A DNA stretch of 64,000 nucleotides from Bradyrhizobium sp. KBS0727 (GTDB taxonomy: Bacteria > Pseudomonadota > Alphaproteobacteria > Rhizobiales > Xanthobacteraceae): NCBI RefSeq assembly GCF_005937885.2, contig NZ_CP042176.1:1731501-1795500 (forward strand). Direction: 5' to 3'. This document shows positions 27,270-36,978 of this stretch, piece by piece. A program made the position numbers and the translations under genes. Every line of letters begins with the position of its first letter. Position 1 is the stretch's first letter. The notes under the pieces are model-generated. The model saw nothing but the letters and a program-made list of their open reading frames with translations. It was not told the DNA's origin and searched no databases.

Positions 27270-27719
27270 ATGAGTAACCAACCACCCATCCCGCGCTTCA
27301 CCGTCGTTACGCTCGGCGTCAGCGACATGCGCGCCAGCATCGCCTTTTATGAAGCCCTGGGTTTTGCGCGTAAATTTCGCGCCACCGGCGAGGCGGTGGC
27401 CTTCTTCGATACCGGCGGCACGGTGATCGGGCTTTTCCCGTGGGATCAGTTGGCAGCTGATGTCACGCTGCCGGACGAGCCGCGGCCAAAAGCCTTTCGC
27501 GGGGTGACGCTGGCCTGGAACTGCGGCTCGGTCGAGGAGGTCGACCAGGTGCTGGATTTCGCAATTTCGAAGGGCGCCTCGCTGCTGAAGGCGGCGCACA
27601 AGACCGACTATGGCGGCTACTCCGGCTATTTCGGCGATCCCGACAACCATCCCTGGGAGGTCGTGGTCGCGCCGGGCATCGAGGTCGGCGACGACCGGCG
27701 GGTTCATCTGCCGGACTAG
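27270..27719 (+). CDS. VOC (glyoxalase/bleomycin resistance) superfamily protein
   Basis: A 149-residue protein with the paired beta-alpha-beta-beta-beta pattern. [23 protein letters not shown] is the first module; [20 protein letters not shown] is the second, where metal ligands normally lie. The GDPDNHPWE motif is typical of small lyase-like VOC proteins. The reaction is unknown. A LexA-controlled gene lies upstream but a repeat separates the two. Confidence 0.9.
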   Translation: MSNQPPIPRFTVVTLGVSDMRASIAFYEALGFARKFRATGEAVAFFDTGGTVIGLFPWDQLAADVTLPDEPRPKAFRGVTLAWNCGSVEEVDQVLDFAISKGASLLKAAHKTDYGGYSGYFGDPDNHPWEVVVAPGIEVGDDRRVHLPD

Positions 27720-27793
27720 TCCTGCGATGGAATAGCGGGAATTTCGTCCGGTTCCCGGTTGCGCCATGGCGCCCGCTTACGCACCATCCCGGC

Positions 27794-28543
27794 ATGATTC
27801 GGGACAAGTCTTCAAAGATAAGCGCCAAGCCCGCCAAAGGTGTGATCGCGGTGACGCCGCCGAGCTTTCGCCGCGAGCGCGCGCTGATCAAGCGCGGGGT
27901 CTGGCCGGTGGCCGGTTGCGACGAGGCCGGGCGCGGGCCGCTGGCGGGTCCCGTGGTGGCCGCCGCCGTGGTGCTGGATCCCAAGCGAATCCCAAAGGGA
28001 ATCGACGATTCCAAACGGCTCACCGCCGAGCGCCGCGAGGAATTGTTCGAGGAGATCTGCGCGACATCGTCGTTTGCGGTCGCCTTTGCCTCGCCGGCGC
28101 GGATCGACCGCGACAATATCCTGCGTGCCTCGCTGTGGGCGCTGACGCGTGCCGTGCAGGCGCTGCCTGAAAACCCGAGACATGTCTTTGTCGACGGCCG
28201 CGACCGGATCGACGTCGCCTGCGACTGCGATGCCGTGATCGGTGGCGACGGCATTGTGATGTCGATCGCCGCCGCCTCCATCATCGCCAAGGTGACACGT
28301 GACCGTCTGATGTGCGCGCTGGCGCTGGATTGCCCCGGCTACGGTTTCGAGACCCACAAGGGCTACGCGGTGCCGGAACATCGCGAGGCGCTGGACCGGC
28401 TCGGCCCCAGCGTCCACCATCGCCGCTTCTTCGCGCCTGTGGTCGCGGCGCGCGAGAAGCACGCGCCGCAGACCGTCGTCATCGAGCGCGACCTGTTCAC
28501 GGTCGAAACGCAGATCGTGACCGAAGCCTCGGTAGCCATTTAG
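27794..28543 (+). CDS. rnhB: Ribonuclease HII
   Basis: A 249-residue RNase HII that nicks RNA-DNA hybrids and single ribonucleotides embedded in DNA. The catalytic DEAGRG motif is at D43-E44 within [32 protein letters not shown] and the downstream [12 protein letters not shown] carry the other conserved residues. The N-terminal 35 residues and the C-terminal tail slightly exceed the core fold. The start at 27794 is the longest with GGCATG; a shorter start is possible. Confidence 0.95.
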   Translation: MIRDKSSKISAKPAKGVIAVTPPSFRRERALIKRGVWPVAGCDEAGRGPLAGPVVAAAVVLDPKRIPKGIDDSKRLTAERREELFEEICATSSFAVAFASPARIDRDNILRASLWALTRAVQALPENPRHVFVDGRDRIDVACDCDAVIGGDGIVMSIAAASIIAKVTRDRLMCALALDCPGYGFETHKGYAVPEHREALDRLGPSVHHRRFFAPVVAAREKHAPQTVVIERDLFTVETQIVTEASVAI

Positions 28544-28557
28544 GACTTTTATTTTTC

Positions 28558-28630
28558 TGACGCGTTTTCTTGACGCGAACCGGGGCCACCCACGGATCAA
28601 GTCCGAGGGCATGCTTCGCTCGAAAACGCT
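28558..28630. repeat. Class D inverted repeat, copy D1
   Basis: CTGACGCGTTTTCTTGACGCGAACC, the GGATCAAGTCC core and the closing CTTCGCTCGAAAACGCT. Arms CGCGTTTTC and GAAAACGC pair. It lies between rnhB and the GT39-like gene. Confidence 0.75.
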
Positions 28631-28707
28631 ATGGTTGCCTCGGCGACCGCTGCGCTCTATCAAATGTCATCGGACAGGGCGGCTCGCCCGGGCATTTCGG
28701 ACGGTTC

Positions 28708-30216
28708 ATGCGTTTCACCTCCCTGGTTGTCGAACTGATCCGCGCCCGGCCGCGGCTGGTGGTCTGGCTTGTGGTGCTGCTGCAGGCCACGCTTTGGCTG
28801 ATGCTGCCGGTGCTGTTCTATCGCAGCCCGCCCGGGGAACTGGCGACCGTGCTGGCTTTTGGCCGCGAGTACCAGGTTGGAACCTATTTCGGTCCGCCGC
28901 TGGCGTTCTGGCTCGCCGACATCGCGTTCCGCGCCGTCGGCAATCACATGTTCGGCGTCTATCTGCTGGCACAGCTCTGCGCGATCGTCACCTTCTGGAG
29001 CTTCTATCAGCTCGCGCGTTCTATCGTCGGCGGACAGCAGGCGGTGCTCGCGGTGCTGCTCTCGATGACGGTGGTGGCCTTCAGCTCGCCCGGCGTCGAA
29101 TTCGGCCCCCTGGTGCTGGCGCGGCCGCTTTGGGCGCTGCTGCTGCTGCATTCATGGCAGATCATCGGCCAGAACCGGCGCAGCGCCTGGTTCGCCTGGT
29201 CGATCGAGGCCGGCCTGCTGCTGCTGACGACCTCGGCGGCGATCGGGCTGTTGCTGCTGGTCGCAGGCTTTGCGGTCGCCACCGTGCGCGGGCGGCGCAC
29301 CCTGATGTCGCTCGATCCGCTTTATGCGCTGCTGGTGATCGTCGTGCTGGCGCTGCCCTGGCTGATCTGGATCATCCGCGCCGACGTGCTGACGATGCCG
29401 CCGTGGCCGGCGATCAATGATCTCTCTGCCCGCGCGCTGCATTGGGGCGGATTGCTCGGCGGCCTGGTGCTGGCGATGTCAGGCGTCGTGCTGCTGGCGG
29501 TGCTCAACTCCGGCTGGTTCGCCCGCCACGCGGAGGACGCGCCGATCATCTACCGGCCGCCGGTCGATCCGCTGGCGCGCCAGTTTGTCTATTGCTTTGC
29601 CATCGGTCCGGCGCTGCTCGGCAGCCTGGTCGCCGGTGTGTTCAATCTCGACCGCGTTGCGGGCGGCCCCGGCGTTGCCTTGCTGATGTCCGGACTGGCC
29701 GCGATCGTTGCGACCGGTGACCTCATTCATCTCAGGCGCCAGCGCCTGTTGCGCTCGGTCTGGGCGGCGGCGGTTGCGGCACCTGCCTTCGTGGCGATCG
29801 CGGCCACGTTGTTTCTGCCCTGGACCGGCAGTGCCGATGTGCCGACCTCGCTGCCCGCGAAGGCGATCGCGCATTTCTTCGGCGACAGCTTTGAACGGCG
29901 AACCAACCAGAAGCTTCGCGCGGTGACGGGCGATCCGCAACTGGCGAGCTTCATCGCGATGGATAACAGCCGGCCGCATCTCCTGCTCGATGCCACCCCG
30001 GAGCGGACGCCGTGGCTGTCGGTTGCGAAATTCAACGAGACCGGCGGCGTCGTGGTCTGGCGCGCGTCCGATACGTCAGGCACGCCGCCGCCCGAACTCG
30101 CGCAACGCTTTCCCGGCCTGGTGCCGGAAGTCCCGCGCGCATTCGAATGGCTGGTGAACGGCCGCCTGCCGCTGCTGCGGGTCGGCTGGGCCATCGTGCG
30201 GCCGAAGGGGCAGTAG
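28708..30216 (+). CDS. ArnT/GT39-like integral membrane glycosyltransferase
   Basis: A 502-residue polytopic protein with about ten hydrophobic segments. An early periplasmic acidic region (EYQVGTYFGPPLAFWLADI) corresponds to the catalytic loop of GT39/PMT-type mannosyl- and arabinosyltransferases. Such enzymes use polyprenyl-phosphate sugars to modify lipid A or proteins. ATG 28708 starts the first membrane helix cleanly; the upstream in-frame region is class D repeat. The donor and acceptor are unknown. Confidence 0.8.
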   Translation: MRFTSLVVELIRARPRLVVWLVVLLQATLWLMLPVLFYRSPPGELATVLAFGREYQVGTYFGPPLAFWLADIAFRAVGNHMFGVYLLAQLCAIVTFWSFYQLARSIVGGQQAVLAVLLSMTVVAFSSPGVEFGPLVLARPLWALLLLHSWQIIGQNRRSAWFAWSIEAGLLLLTTSAAIGLLLLVAGFAVATVRGRRTLMSLDPLYALLVIVVLALPWLIWIIRADVLTMPPWPAINDLSARALHWGGLLGGLVLAMSGVVLLAVLNSGWFARHAEDAPIIYRPPVDPLARQFVYCFAIGPALLGSLVAGVFNLDRVAGGPGVALLMSGLAAIVATGDLIHLRRQRLLRSVWAAAVAAPAFVAIAATLFLPWTGSADVPTSLPAKAIAHFFGDSFERRTNQKLRAVTGDPQLASFIAMDNSRPHLLLDATPERTPWLSVAKFNETGGVVVWRASDTSGTPPPELAQRFPGLVPEVPRAFEWLVNGRLPLLRVGWAIVRPKGQ

Positions 30217-30222
30217 CTCGCT

Positions 30223-30324
30223 GTCATTCCGGGATGGTCCGAAGGACCAGACCCGGAATCTCGAGATTCCCCGATGCGCAATTGCGCATCTGAGGTTCGA
30301 TGCTACGCATCGCCCCGGAATGAC
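30223..30324. repeat. Class A intergenic palindromic repeat, copy A7
   Basis: First hairpin TGGTCC/GGACCA, then AATCTCGAGATT, GATGCGCAATTGCGCATC, and a CGATGC/GCATCG stem interrupted as GATGCTACGCATC. It lies between convergent genes. Confidence 0.9.
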
Positions 30325-30328
30325 AGAA

Positions 30329-31114
30329 CTACTGTTCCCCAATTCCATAGCACTCGTAGAACACTCCGATCGGTGCTCGCACGCGAAATGACGGCAGCGG
30401 AAAAGCCTCCCAAAGCCTGTCTGGATTCAGCCGCGCGATGTTTCGTAGAAACATGTCCTTCAACTCCGGCTTTACGTGGCCCTTACGATCCAAGAACTGT
30501 CCCCACCGCGACATGCCCTGAAACCGGTCGCCGCTATTGATGAGGACGCGCGACCCTACGTAATCTTCGGGAAACAGTCGCCGATAGGCTTCGGTGCCGT
30601 AAAGCCACGAGCGTCCCTCGACATAACAGGCGTTCGGAAAGCGCATTTTGATATAGGCGAACATGTTTTCGAGCTCGTGCCGCCGCACCTCCGCCCGGGG
30701 CTTGCTCAGCGGGCCCAAGACGTTGCGGTTCAAGGCATCGCGGTTATTGAAGTGGAGACGTACGATGTCGGTGGCGTCGCCGGCATGAAACGAAAAACAG
30801 CCGAAGACGTGATTTGGAAACGCGGACCGCTCGTCGGGGGCTTTTGCGTAGAACGTCTGGGTCCAGTCCGCGCGCTGCGGATGCGTCGCGAGAGTTTCGA
30901 GCCCGCGCGCGTATTGCTGCCATGCCGGACCTAGTGCGTCATCGGCGGGCGCGTCGCCAAGGCCAAAGCGGCGGTGAAAGTTGGTGGTGAGCAAGACCGC
31001 GTCGGCGATCGGCGTCGAGGTCTTCTCGGCAACCGCTTCGGCGAAGCGAAGCTGCAGGTCGAAGAAGTCCCGATAGCGCTCGATTTTTCCGTGATCGCCG
31101 CGCGTGCTGTCCAT
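30329..31114 (-). CDS. Hypothetical protein downstream of a uracil-DNA glycosylase gene (261 aa)
   Basis: Begins MDSTRGDHGKIERYRDFFDL 9 bp after the UDG stop, so coupled expression is likely. The protein has no signal peptide or membrane segment. Visible landmarks are FHRRFGLGD, HVFGCFSFHAGDATDIVRLHFNNRDALN, RRHELENMFAYIKMRFPNACYVEGRSWLYGTEAYRRLFP and WGQFLDRKG. It looks like a soluble folded protein with several conserved aromatic and basic residues. No family is recognised. The codon pattern supports a real gene. Confidence 0.7.
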   Translation of the reverse strand: MDSTRGDHGKIERYRDFFDLQLRFAEAVAEKTSTPIADAVLLTTNFHRRFGLGDAPADDALGPAWQQYARGLETLATHPQRADWTQTFYAKAPDERSAFPNHVFGCFSFHAGDATDIVRLHFNNRDALNRNVLGPLSKPRAEVRRHELENMFAYIKMRFPNACYVEGRSWLYGTEAYRRLFPEDYVGSRVLINSGDRFQGMSRWGQFLDRKGHVKPELKDMFLRNIARLNPDRLWEAFPLPSFRVRAPIGVFYECYGIGEQ

Positions 31115-31122
31115 CGATCCTG

Positions 31123-31962
31123 CTACGTTGCCGGGGCCGGGTTCTCCAGGGCCTTTGCGATCGCGCGCAGGTCCTGCCAGGTCATCCGCTTGTAAGACGG
31201 CGAGCGCAACAGATAGGCCGGATGGAACGTCGCGATGGCGCGGATGATGCGCGTACCGGTGTCGTAGTCGAACCACTTCCCGCGGGTCTTCATGATGCCG
31301 TCGCGGGTCGACAGCAGCGTCTGCGTCGAGGGATTGCCGAGCGTCACCAGCACGTCGGGATTGACCAGCTCGATCTGCCGCCGGATGAACGGCAGGCAGA
31401 TCTGGGTTTCCTGCGGCGTCGGCGTCCGGTTGCCGGGCGGCCGCCACGGAATCACGTTGGCGATATAGGCCTTGCTGCGGTCGAGCCCGATGGTGGCGAT
31501 CATCCGGTCCAGCAATTTGCCGGAACGGCCGACGAACGGCAGCCCCTCGATATCCTCGTCGCGTCCGGGCGCCTCGCCGACGAACATGACGCGCGCCTGC
31601 GGGTTGCCGTCGGCGAACACCAGCCGCGTGGCGGTATGCTTCAGCGCGCAGCCGTCGAAGTTTTCGAGCAGTTGCCGCAGGGCCTCCAGCGAGGGCGCGG
31701 TTCGCGCCGCTTCCCGGGCGGAGGAAATCGCTTCGTCCGGCGCCAGCGCCACGTCGGCCCGGGGTGCGGCCGCCATCGCTGCCGGAATTTCCCGCGACGG
31801 TCGTGGCGGCGCGATCTCGCGGGGGGCGGCGGCAACCGGGACGCTGTCCGGCTCGGCCAACCGGTCGACCGGCGCGTCGCCAAGCGCGCAATCGACCCCG
31901 GCCTCCAGATAAAAGGCCAGCAATTGCTGCGCGGTAGGCGTGGGTTCGGGCATGAAATCCAT
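31123..31962 (-). CDS. Family 4-type uracil-DNA glycosylase
   Basis: A 279-residue protein. The catalytic domain starts near residue 110 with FDGCALKHTATRLVFADGN; the active-site motif GEAPGRDEDIEGLPFVGRSG follows, then the uracil-binding NVIPWRPPGNRTPTPQE and the C-terminal HPAYLLRSPSYKR. It excises uracil from DNA. Compared with thermophilic family 4 enzymes, only one of the N-terminal cluster cysteines is obvious, so the iron-sulfur site may differ. The Ala/Pro-rich N-terminal 80 residues are a linker common in alphaproteobacterial members. Confidence 0.9.
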   Translation of the reverse strand: MDFMPEPTPTAQQLLAFYLEAGVDCALGDAPVDRLAEPDSVPVAAAPREIAPPRPSREIPAAMAAAPRADVALAPDEAISSAREAARTAPSLEALRQLLENFDGCALKHTATRLVFADGNPQARVMFVGEAPGRDEDIEGLPFVGRSGKLLDRMIATIGLDRSKAYIANVIPWRPPGNRTPTPQETQICLPFIRRQIELVNPDVLVTLGNPSTQTLLSTRDGIMKTRGKWFDYDTGTRIIRAIATFHPAYLLRSPSYKRMTWQDLRAIAKALENPAPAT

Positions 31963-32093
31963 TATGCCAATCTATCTAGGACGGATCGGCCCGCCGCGAA
32001 ACGCCTCAGATGTCATTTCCGTGGTTGTCCTCCCCCGAAAAATCGGAAACAACGCACCTTTAGAAGCCTTCTCAACCGGGCCGGGACCTGATC

Positions 32094-33755
32094 ATGAGCA
32101 CCGAAGAACTACCCCCGCGCGAATCCATGGAATTTGACGTCGTGATCGTCGGCGCCGGCCCGTCGGGCCTCGCGGCCGCGATCCGGCTCAAGCAGCTCAA
32201 TGCGGACCTCAACATCGTCGTGGTGGAGAAGGGTTCCGAGGTCGGCGCGCATATCCTGTCGGGCGCGGTGATCGATCCGGTGTCGCTCGACAAACTGGTG
32301 CCGGACTGGCGCGAAGATGCTGACTGTCCGCTCAAGACCCAGGTCAAGGACGACCGCTTCTACTGGACCACGGCGACCAGCGCGATCCGGCTGCCGAACT
32401 TCATGATGCCGCCGCTGATGGACAACCATCACTGCTATATCGGCTCGCTCGGCAATGTCTGCCGCTGGCTGGCGCCGAAGGCGGAGGCGCTCGGCGTCGA
32501 AATCTATCCGGGCTTCGCCGCGGTTGAAGTGCTGTACGACGACAAGGGCGCGGTGCGCGGCATCGCGACCGGCGACATGGGCATCGCCAAGGACGGCAGC
32601 CACAAGGATTCCTACACCCGCGGCATGGAACTGCTCGGCAAATACACGCTGTTCGCCGAAGGCGCGCGCGGCAGCCTGAGCAAGCAGCTGATCGCGAAAT
32701 ACTCGCTCGACGCCAACAGCGAGCCGCCGAAATTCGGCATCGGCCTGAAGGAAGTCTGGGAGATCGATCCCGCCAAGCACAACAAGGGCCTGATCCAGCA
32801 TTCGTTCGGCTGGCCGCTGAACAATTCGACCGGCGGCGGCTCGTTCCTCTACCACTACGACGACAACAAGGTCGCGGTCGGCTTCGTCGTGCATCTCAAT
32901 TACGACGATCCTTACCTGTCGCCGTTCGATGAATTCCAGCGCTTCAAGACGCACCCGTCGATCCGGACTGTGTTCGAGGGCGGCAAGCGGCTGGCCTATG
33001 GCGCCCGCGCCATCACCGAGGGCGGCTACCAGTCGGTGCCGCGTTTGAGTTTTCCGGGCGGCGCACTGATCGGCTGCGCCGCGGGTTTCGTCAACGTGCC
33101 GCGCATCAAGGGCGTCCACAATGCGATGGGTTCCGGCATGCTGGCGGCGGAATATGTCGCCAGCGCGGTCGGTGCCGGCCGAGCCAATGACGAGCTGTCG
33201 GAATACGAAAATGCCTGGCGGGATTCCGCCATCGGCAAGGACCTGCACCGGGTTCGCAACGTCAAGCCGCTGTGGTCGAAGTTCGGCACCGTCGTCGGCG
33301 TCGCACTCGGCGGCCTCGACATGTGGACCAACTCGCTGTTCGGCTTCTCGCTGTTTGGAACCCAGTCCCACGCCAAACCCGACCGCAAGACGCTGGATCC
33401 GGCGAAGACCCATGCGCCGATCGCCTATCCGAAGCCGGACGGCAAGATTTCTTTCGACAAGCTGTCGTCGGTCTTCATGTCGAACACCAACCACGAAGAA
33501 GACCAGCCGGTTCATCTGAAGGTCGCGGACCTCAACCTGCAGAAGACCTCGGAACATGACGTCTTTGCCGGGCCGTCGAACCGCTATTGCCCGGCCGGCG
33601 TTTACGAATGGGTCGAGGAAGCTTCCGGCCCGCGTTTCCAGATCAACGCCCAGAACTGCGTCCACTGCAAAACCTGCGACGTGAAGGACCCGAACGGTAA
33701 CATCACCTGGGTTCCACCGGAGGGCGGCGGCGGCCCCAATTACGAGGCGATGTAA
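32094..33755 (+). CDS. Electron-transfer flavoprotein:ubiquinone oxidoreductase
   Basis: A 553-residue inner-membrane flavoprotein that passes electrons from reduced ETF to ubiquinone. The N-terminal FAD motif IVGAGPSGLAAAIRL is at about 20-34. The C-terminal 4Fe-4S site is NCVHCKTCDVKDP, followed by the hallmark ending WVPPEGGGGPNYEAM. It matches ETF-QO length and needs no other subunit. No etfAB genes are in the window. The gene stands alone after an intergenic gap upstream. Confidence 0.96.
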   Translation: MSTEELPPRESMEFDVVIVGAGPSGLAAAIRLKQLNADLNIVVVEKGSEVGAHILSGAVIDPVSLDKLVPDWREDADCPLKTQVKDDRFYWTTATSAIRLPNFMMPPLMDNHHCYIGSLGNVCRWLAPKAEALGVEIYPGFAAVEVLYDDKGAVRGIATGDMGIAKDGSHKDSYTRGMELLGKYTLFAEGARGSLSKQLIAKYSLDANSEPPKFGIGLKEVWEIDPAKHNKGLIQHSFGWPLNNSTGGGSFLYHYDDNKVAVGFVVHLNYDDPYLSPFDEFQRFKTHPSIRTVFEGGKRLAYGARAITEGGYQSVPRLSFPGGALIGCAAGFVNVPRIKGVHNAMGSGMLAAEYVASAVGAGRANDELSEYENAWRDSAIGKDLHRVRNVKPLWSKFGTVVGVALGGLDMWTNSLFGFSLFGTQSHAKPDRKTLDPAKTHAPIAYPKPDGKISFDKLSSVFMSNTNHEEDQPVHLKVADLNLQKTSEHDVFAGPSNRYCPAGVYEWVEEASGPRFQINAQNCVHCKTCDVKDPNGNITWVPPEGGGGPNYEAM

Positions 33756-34169
33756 CCCGTCGCTCCGACCACGATTGCGTGAGCAAGGCGTTTTCGAGCG
33801 AAGCGGATACCGCTTCGCGCGGATAAAATGCGTTGAAAAAGCGCGCCGAAACGCCCTTTGGCGTTCCGGGCATCCCCGGACCGGCCACGATACCGCCACA
33901 GTAAAAGCGTTTCCGGGTCAGGCTGGCTAAATCGGCGGCCCAAGGGTCTAATACAAGGGCCTAATAAGCGCCTAATCTGCCAATCGATTCGCCAACCCGT
34001 ATCCTTGCGGATGAAGGCCAAAAGCGGCATTGTCGAGGGCCTTGGTCGAGGGCCGTGGCGCTGCCGCTTGGGTTCGCATTCGAGACTGATCGCCAGAGCG
34101 ATCGTAGTGCCGCTGATCATAATGTCACTGATCGTAATGTCCTGCCGTAAATCCTGGAGCTAGGCGAAC
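33756..34169. other. 414-bp gene-free stretch with a class D repeat
   Basis: Contains a class D repeat at 33787-33838 and a 15-bp imperfect tandem duplication at 34111-34140 (CTGATCRTAATGTCN twice). A 50-codon frame at 34011-34163 lacks a ribosome-binding site and is not called. It presumably holds the promoter of the TPR gene. Confidence 0.6.
33787..33838. repeat. Class D inverted repeat, copy D2
   Basis: GGCGTTTTCGAGCGAAGCGG then ATACCGCTTCGCGCGG and a degenerate closing arm ATGCGTTGAAAA. It lies between the ETF-QO and TPR genes. Confidence 0.7.
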
Positions 34170-34172
34170 GTG

Positions 34173-35954
34173 ATGCTTTCCACTCGTTTCAATCGCTGGA
34201 CGATCGCTGCCGTTACCGTTGCAGTTTTGGCCGTACCCGGTCAGCTCCTGGCGCAGACGCCCGAGCATACCGGCGACAGCGCCGCGCAATTCCCGAGCAA
34301 GACCGACCTGAAGGCGCTGACCACGTCCGGCAGCTATCTGGCCGCGCGTCACGCCAGCGTCGAGCGCGATGCCGCGTCCGCGGCGGCGTTCTACCGCTCG
34401 GCGCTGCGCTCCGATCCGAAGAACAACGAACTGCTCGACCGCGCCTTCATCTCCTCGCTGGCGGATGGCGACATCGACGAGGCCGTCAAGCTCGCCGATC
34501 GCATCCTGACGCTGGACAAATCCAACCGGGTCGCCCGGCTGGTGGTCGGCGTGCGCGACCTCAAGCTGAAGAAATATCCGGCCGCACAGCTCAACATCAA
34601 CCAGTCGATCCGCGGGCCGATCACCGACCTGGTGGCGACGCTGCTGTCGGGCTGGGCCAGCTATGGCGCCGGCGACGCCAAGACGGCGGTGGCCACGATC
34701 GACAAGCTGACCGGGCCGGAATGGTATCCGATCTTCAAGGATCTTCACGCCGGCATGATCCTCGAGCTCGCGGGCAAGGAAAAGGACGCCGGCGCCCGTT
34801 TCGAGCGCGCCTACAAGCTCGACGATTCCATGCTGCGCATCACCGAGGCCTATGCGCGCTGGACGTCGCGCAACAAGGACACGGCGGCGGCAAGCGCCAT
34901 CTTCGAGGCCTTCGACAAGAAGCTGCCGCGGCATCCGCTGGTGCAGGAAGGCATGCGCGAGCTCAAGGCCGGCAAGAAGATGCCGCCGCTGATCGACAGC
35001 GCGCAGGCGGGCGCTGCCGAAGCGCTGTACGGCATCGGCGCCACGCTGACCCGCCGCGGCGGCGAGGATCTCGCGCTGGTCTACTTGCAGCTTGCACTTT
35101 ATCTGCAGCCCAACCATCCGCTGGCGCTGTTGTCGCTCGCCGATCTCTACGAGTCGGTGAAGAAGCCGCAGATGGCGATCAAGGTCTATGAGCGCATGCC
35201 GGCGAACTCGCCGCTGAAGCGCAACGCGCAGATCCAGCTCGCCACCAATCTCGACGCCGCCGACCGCAGCGACGAGGCGATCAAGATCCTGAAGGAAGTC
35301 ACATCAGAGGATTCGAAGGATATCGAGGCCATCATGGCGCTGGGCAACATCGAGCGCGGCCGCAAGAAGTTCAGCGATTGTGCCGTGACCTATTCGAAGG
35401 CGCTCGACGTGACGCCGGCTGCGACCGACAAGAACACCTGGGTCACCTACTACTACCGCGGCATCTGCGAGGAGCGTTCCAAGCAGTGGAGCAAGGCCGA
35501 GGCCGACATGCGCAAGGCGCTCGAGCTGCAGCCCGAGCAGCCGCATGTCCTGAACTATCTCGGTTATTCCTGGATCGACCAGGGCATCAATCTCGACGAA
35601 GGCATGAAGATGATCAAGCGTGCCGTCGATCAGCGTCCCGATGACGGCTACATCGTGGATTCACTTGGTTGGGCCTACTATCGGATCGGCAATTTCGAGG
35701 ACGCGGTGAAGAATCTCGAGCGCGCGATCGACCTCAAGCCCGAGGATCCGACCATCAACGACCATCTCGGCGACGCCTATTGGCGCATCGGCCGCACGCT
35801 GGAAGCCAAGTTCCAGTGGGCCCATGCCCGCGACCTCAAGCCTGAGGCGGAAGAACTGCCGAAGATCGAGGCCAAGATCGCCAACGGCTTGCCCGAGGAC
35901 ACCTCTTCTGCGGCTTCCGCCGACAAGAAAAAAGAAGACGGCAAGGGCGGCTGA
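34173..35954 (+). CDS. Exported tetratricopeptide repeat protein
   Basis: About 593 residues. A signal peptide (AAVTVAVLAVPGQLLAQ) ends near residue 30. At least eight helical TPR-like units follow, clearest in the second half (WVTYYYRGICEERSKQWSKAEADMRKALELQPEQPHVLNYLG and YIVDSLGWAYYRIGNFEDAVKNLERAIDLKPEDPTINDHLGDAYWRIG). The tail is Ser/Lys rich. It probably scaffolds an envelope complex. GTG 34170 is an alternative start one codon earlier. It is 12 bp or so upstream of the ispE frame and may be cotranscribed with it. Confidence 0.88.
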   Translation: MLSTRFNRWTIAAVTVAVLAVPGQLLAQTPEHTGDSAAQFPSKTDLKALTTSGSYLAARHASVERDAASAAAFYRSALRSDPKNNELLDRAFISSLADGDIDEAVKLADRILTLDKSNRVARLVVGVRDLKLKKYPAAQLNINQSIRGPITDLVATLLSGWASYGAGDAKTAVATIDKLTGPEWYPIFKDLHAGMILELAGKEKDAGARFERAYKLDDSMLRITEAYARWTSRNKDTAAASAIFEAFDKKLPRHPLVQEGMRELKAGKKMPPLIDSAQAGAAEALYGIGATLTRRGGEDLALVYLQLALYLQPNHPLALLSLADLYESVKKPQMAIKVYERMPANSPLKRNAQIQLATNLDAADRSDEAIKILKEVTSEDSKDIEAIMALGNIERGRKKFSDCAVTYSKALDVTPAATDKNTWVTYYYRGICEERSKQWSKAEADMRKALELQPEQPHVLNYLGYSWIDQGINLDEGMKMIKRAVDQRPDDGYIVDSLGWAYYRIGNFEDAVKNLERAIDLKPEDPTINDHLGDAYWRIGRTLEAKFQWAHARDLKPEAEELPKIEAKIANGLPEDTSSAASADKKKEDGKGG

Positions 35955-35995
35955 TCGCAAGATGGTTGGTTGAAGGGCGTTGGGGGCGGGACGCG

Positions 35996-36883
35996 GTGCA
36001 GGCACTGAGTGAAGAGGGACGCGCGAAGGTCAATTTGACCTTGCGCGTGAATGGCCGCCGCGCTGACGGCTACCACGATCTCGAAAGCGTGGTGGCGTTC
36101 GCCGATTGCGCCGATCGCCTGACGCTGACGCCGGGCGCCGATCTGAATTTGCAAATGTCCGGGCCGCTGGCGCAGGCCTGCGGCGAGACCTCCGACAATC
36201 TGGTGCTGAAGGCCGCGCGCCTGCTTGGCAAACGCGTGCCCGGCATGAAGTCCGGAAGCTTCACGCTCGACAAGGTGTTGCCGGTCGCAGCCGGCATCGG
36301 CGGCGGTTCGGCCGACGCCGCGGCGGCGCTGCGGTTGCTGGCGCAATTGAACGGGCTGGCGCCCGACGATCCCCGCATCATGGAGGTCGCGGGATTGACC
36401 GGCGCCGACGTGCCGGTGTGTGTCAGGTCACTCGCCTGCGTCATGACCGGCGTCGGCGAGACGCTGCAGCCGCTGGCGTTGCCGAAGATGCCCTGCGTGA
36501 TGGTCAACCCCGGTGTGCCCGTCGCCACCAGGGACGTGTTCGGCGCGCTCGGCCTGCGCAGCGGTGAATTGCTGGTCGGCGCCACCGACGTGCTGCTGCA
36601 GGACCGCGAGTGGCCCGACGAAGGGGCGTCGCTCGAAGACTGGGTCGAAGCGCTTGCGGCCAGTTCCAACGACCTCGAAGCGCCGGCGATGCGCATTCAG
36701 TCCGTCATTGGCCACGTCATCGCCGCCCTCAGCGCCACCAACGGCGCCTGGCTGACGCGCATGTCGGGGTCAGGTGCCACATGTTTTGCAATCTACGAAA
36801 ACACCGCCGAGGCCCAGCGCGCCGCGGAGAAGATCAGAGCCGATCACCCCGGATGGTGGGTGCATGCGGGGACGCTGAGTTAA
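35996..36883 (+). CDS. ispE: 4-diphosphocytidyl-2-C-methyl-D-erythritol kinase
   Basis: A GHMP kinase of the MEP isoprenoid pathway that phosphorylates CDP-ME. EEGRAKVNLTLRVNGRRADGYHDLESVV is the family N-terminus with the conserved Lys and His. The ATP loop is PVAAGIGGGSADAAAAL, and a late MSGSGATCF motif closes the site. GTG 35996 is chosen because it places the family start near EEGRAKVN and follows GGGGGCGGG; TTG 35966 is a longer alternative. The product has about 295 residues, as usual for IspE. Confidence 0.93.
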   Translation: MQALSEEGRAKVNLTLRVNGRRADGYHDLESVVAFADCADRLTLTPGADLNLQMSGPLAQACGETSDNLVLKAARLLGKRVPGMKSGSFTLDKVLPVAAGIGGGSADAAAALRLLAQLNGLAPDDPRIMEVAGLTGADVPVCVRSLACVMTGVGETLQPLALPKMPCVMVNPGVPVATRDVFGALGLRSGELLVGATDVLLQDREWPDEGASLEDWVEALAASSNDLEAPAMRIQSVIGHVIAALSATNGAWLTRMSGSGATCFAIYENTAEAQRAAEKIRADHPGWWVHAGTLS

Positions 36884-36978
36884 GTATTCCAGAGACCTTG
36901 GTGGTTCAATCGAGAAGCCGCAGCGTACTGGATACCCGCTTTCGCGGGCATGACGACCTTGGTTTGCCGCCAATCTGG

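Noticed and set aside
32109..33899. 596-codon minus-strand frame
   Set aside because: Antisense shadow of the ETF-QO gene; no domain.
34011..34163. 50-codon frame upstream of the TPR gene
   Set aside because: No ribosome-binding site, and part of it is a short tandem duplication.
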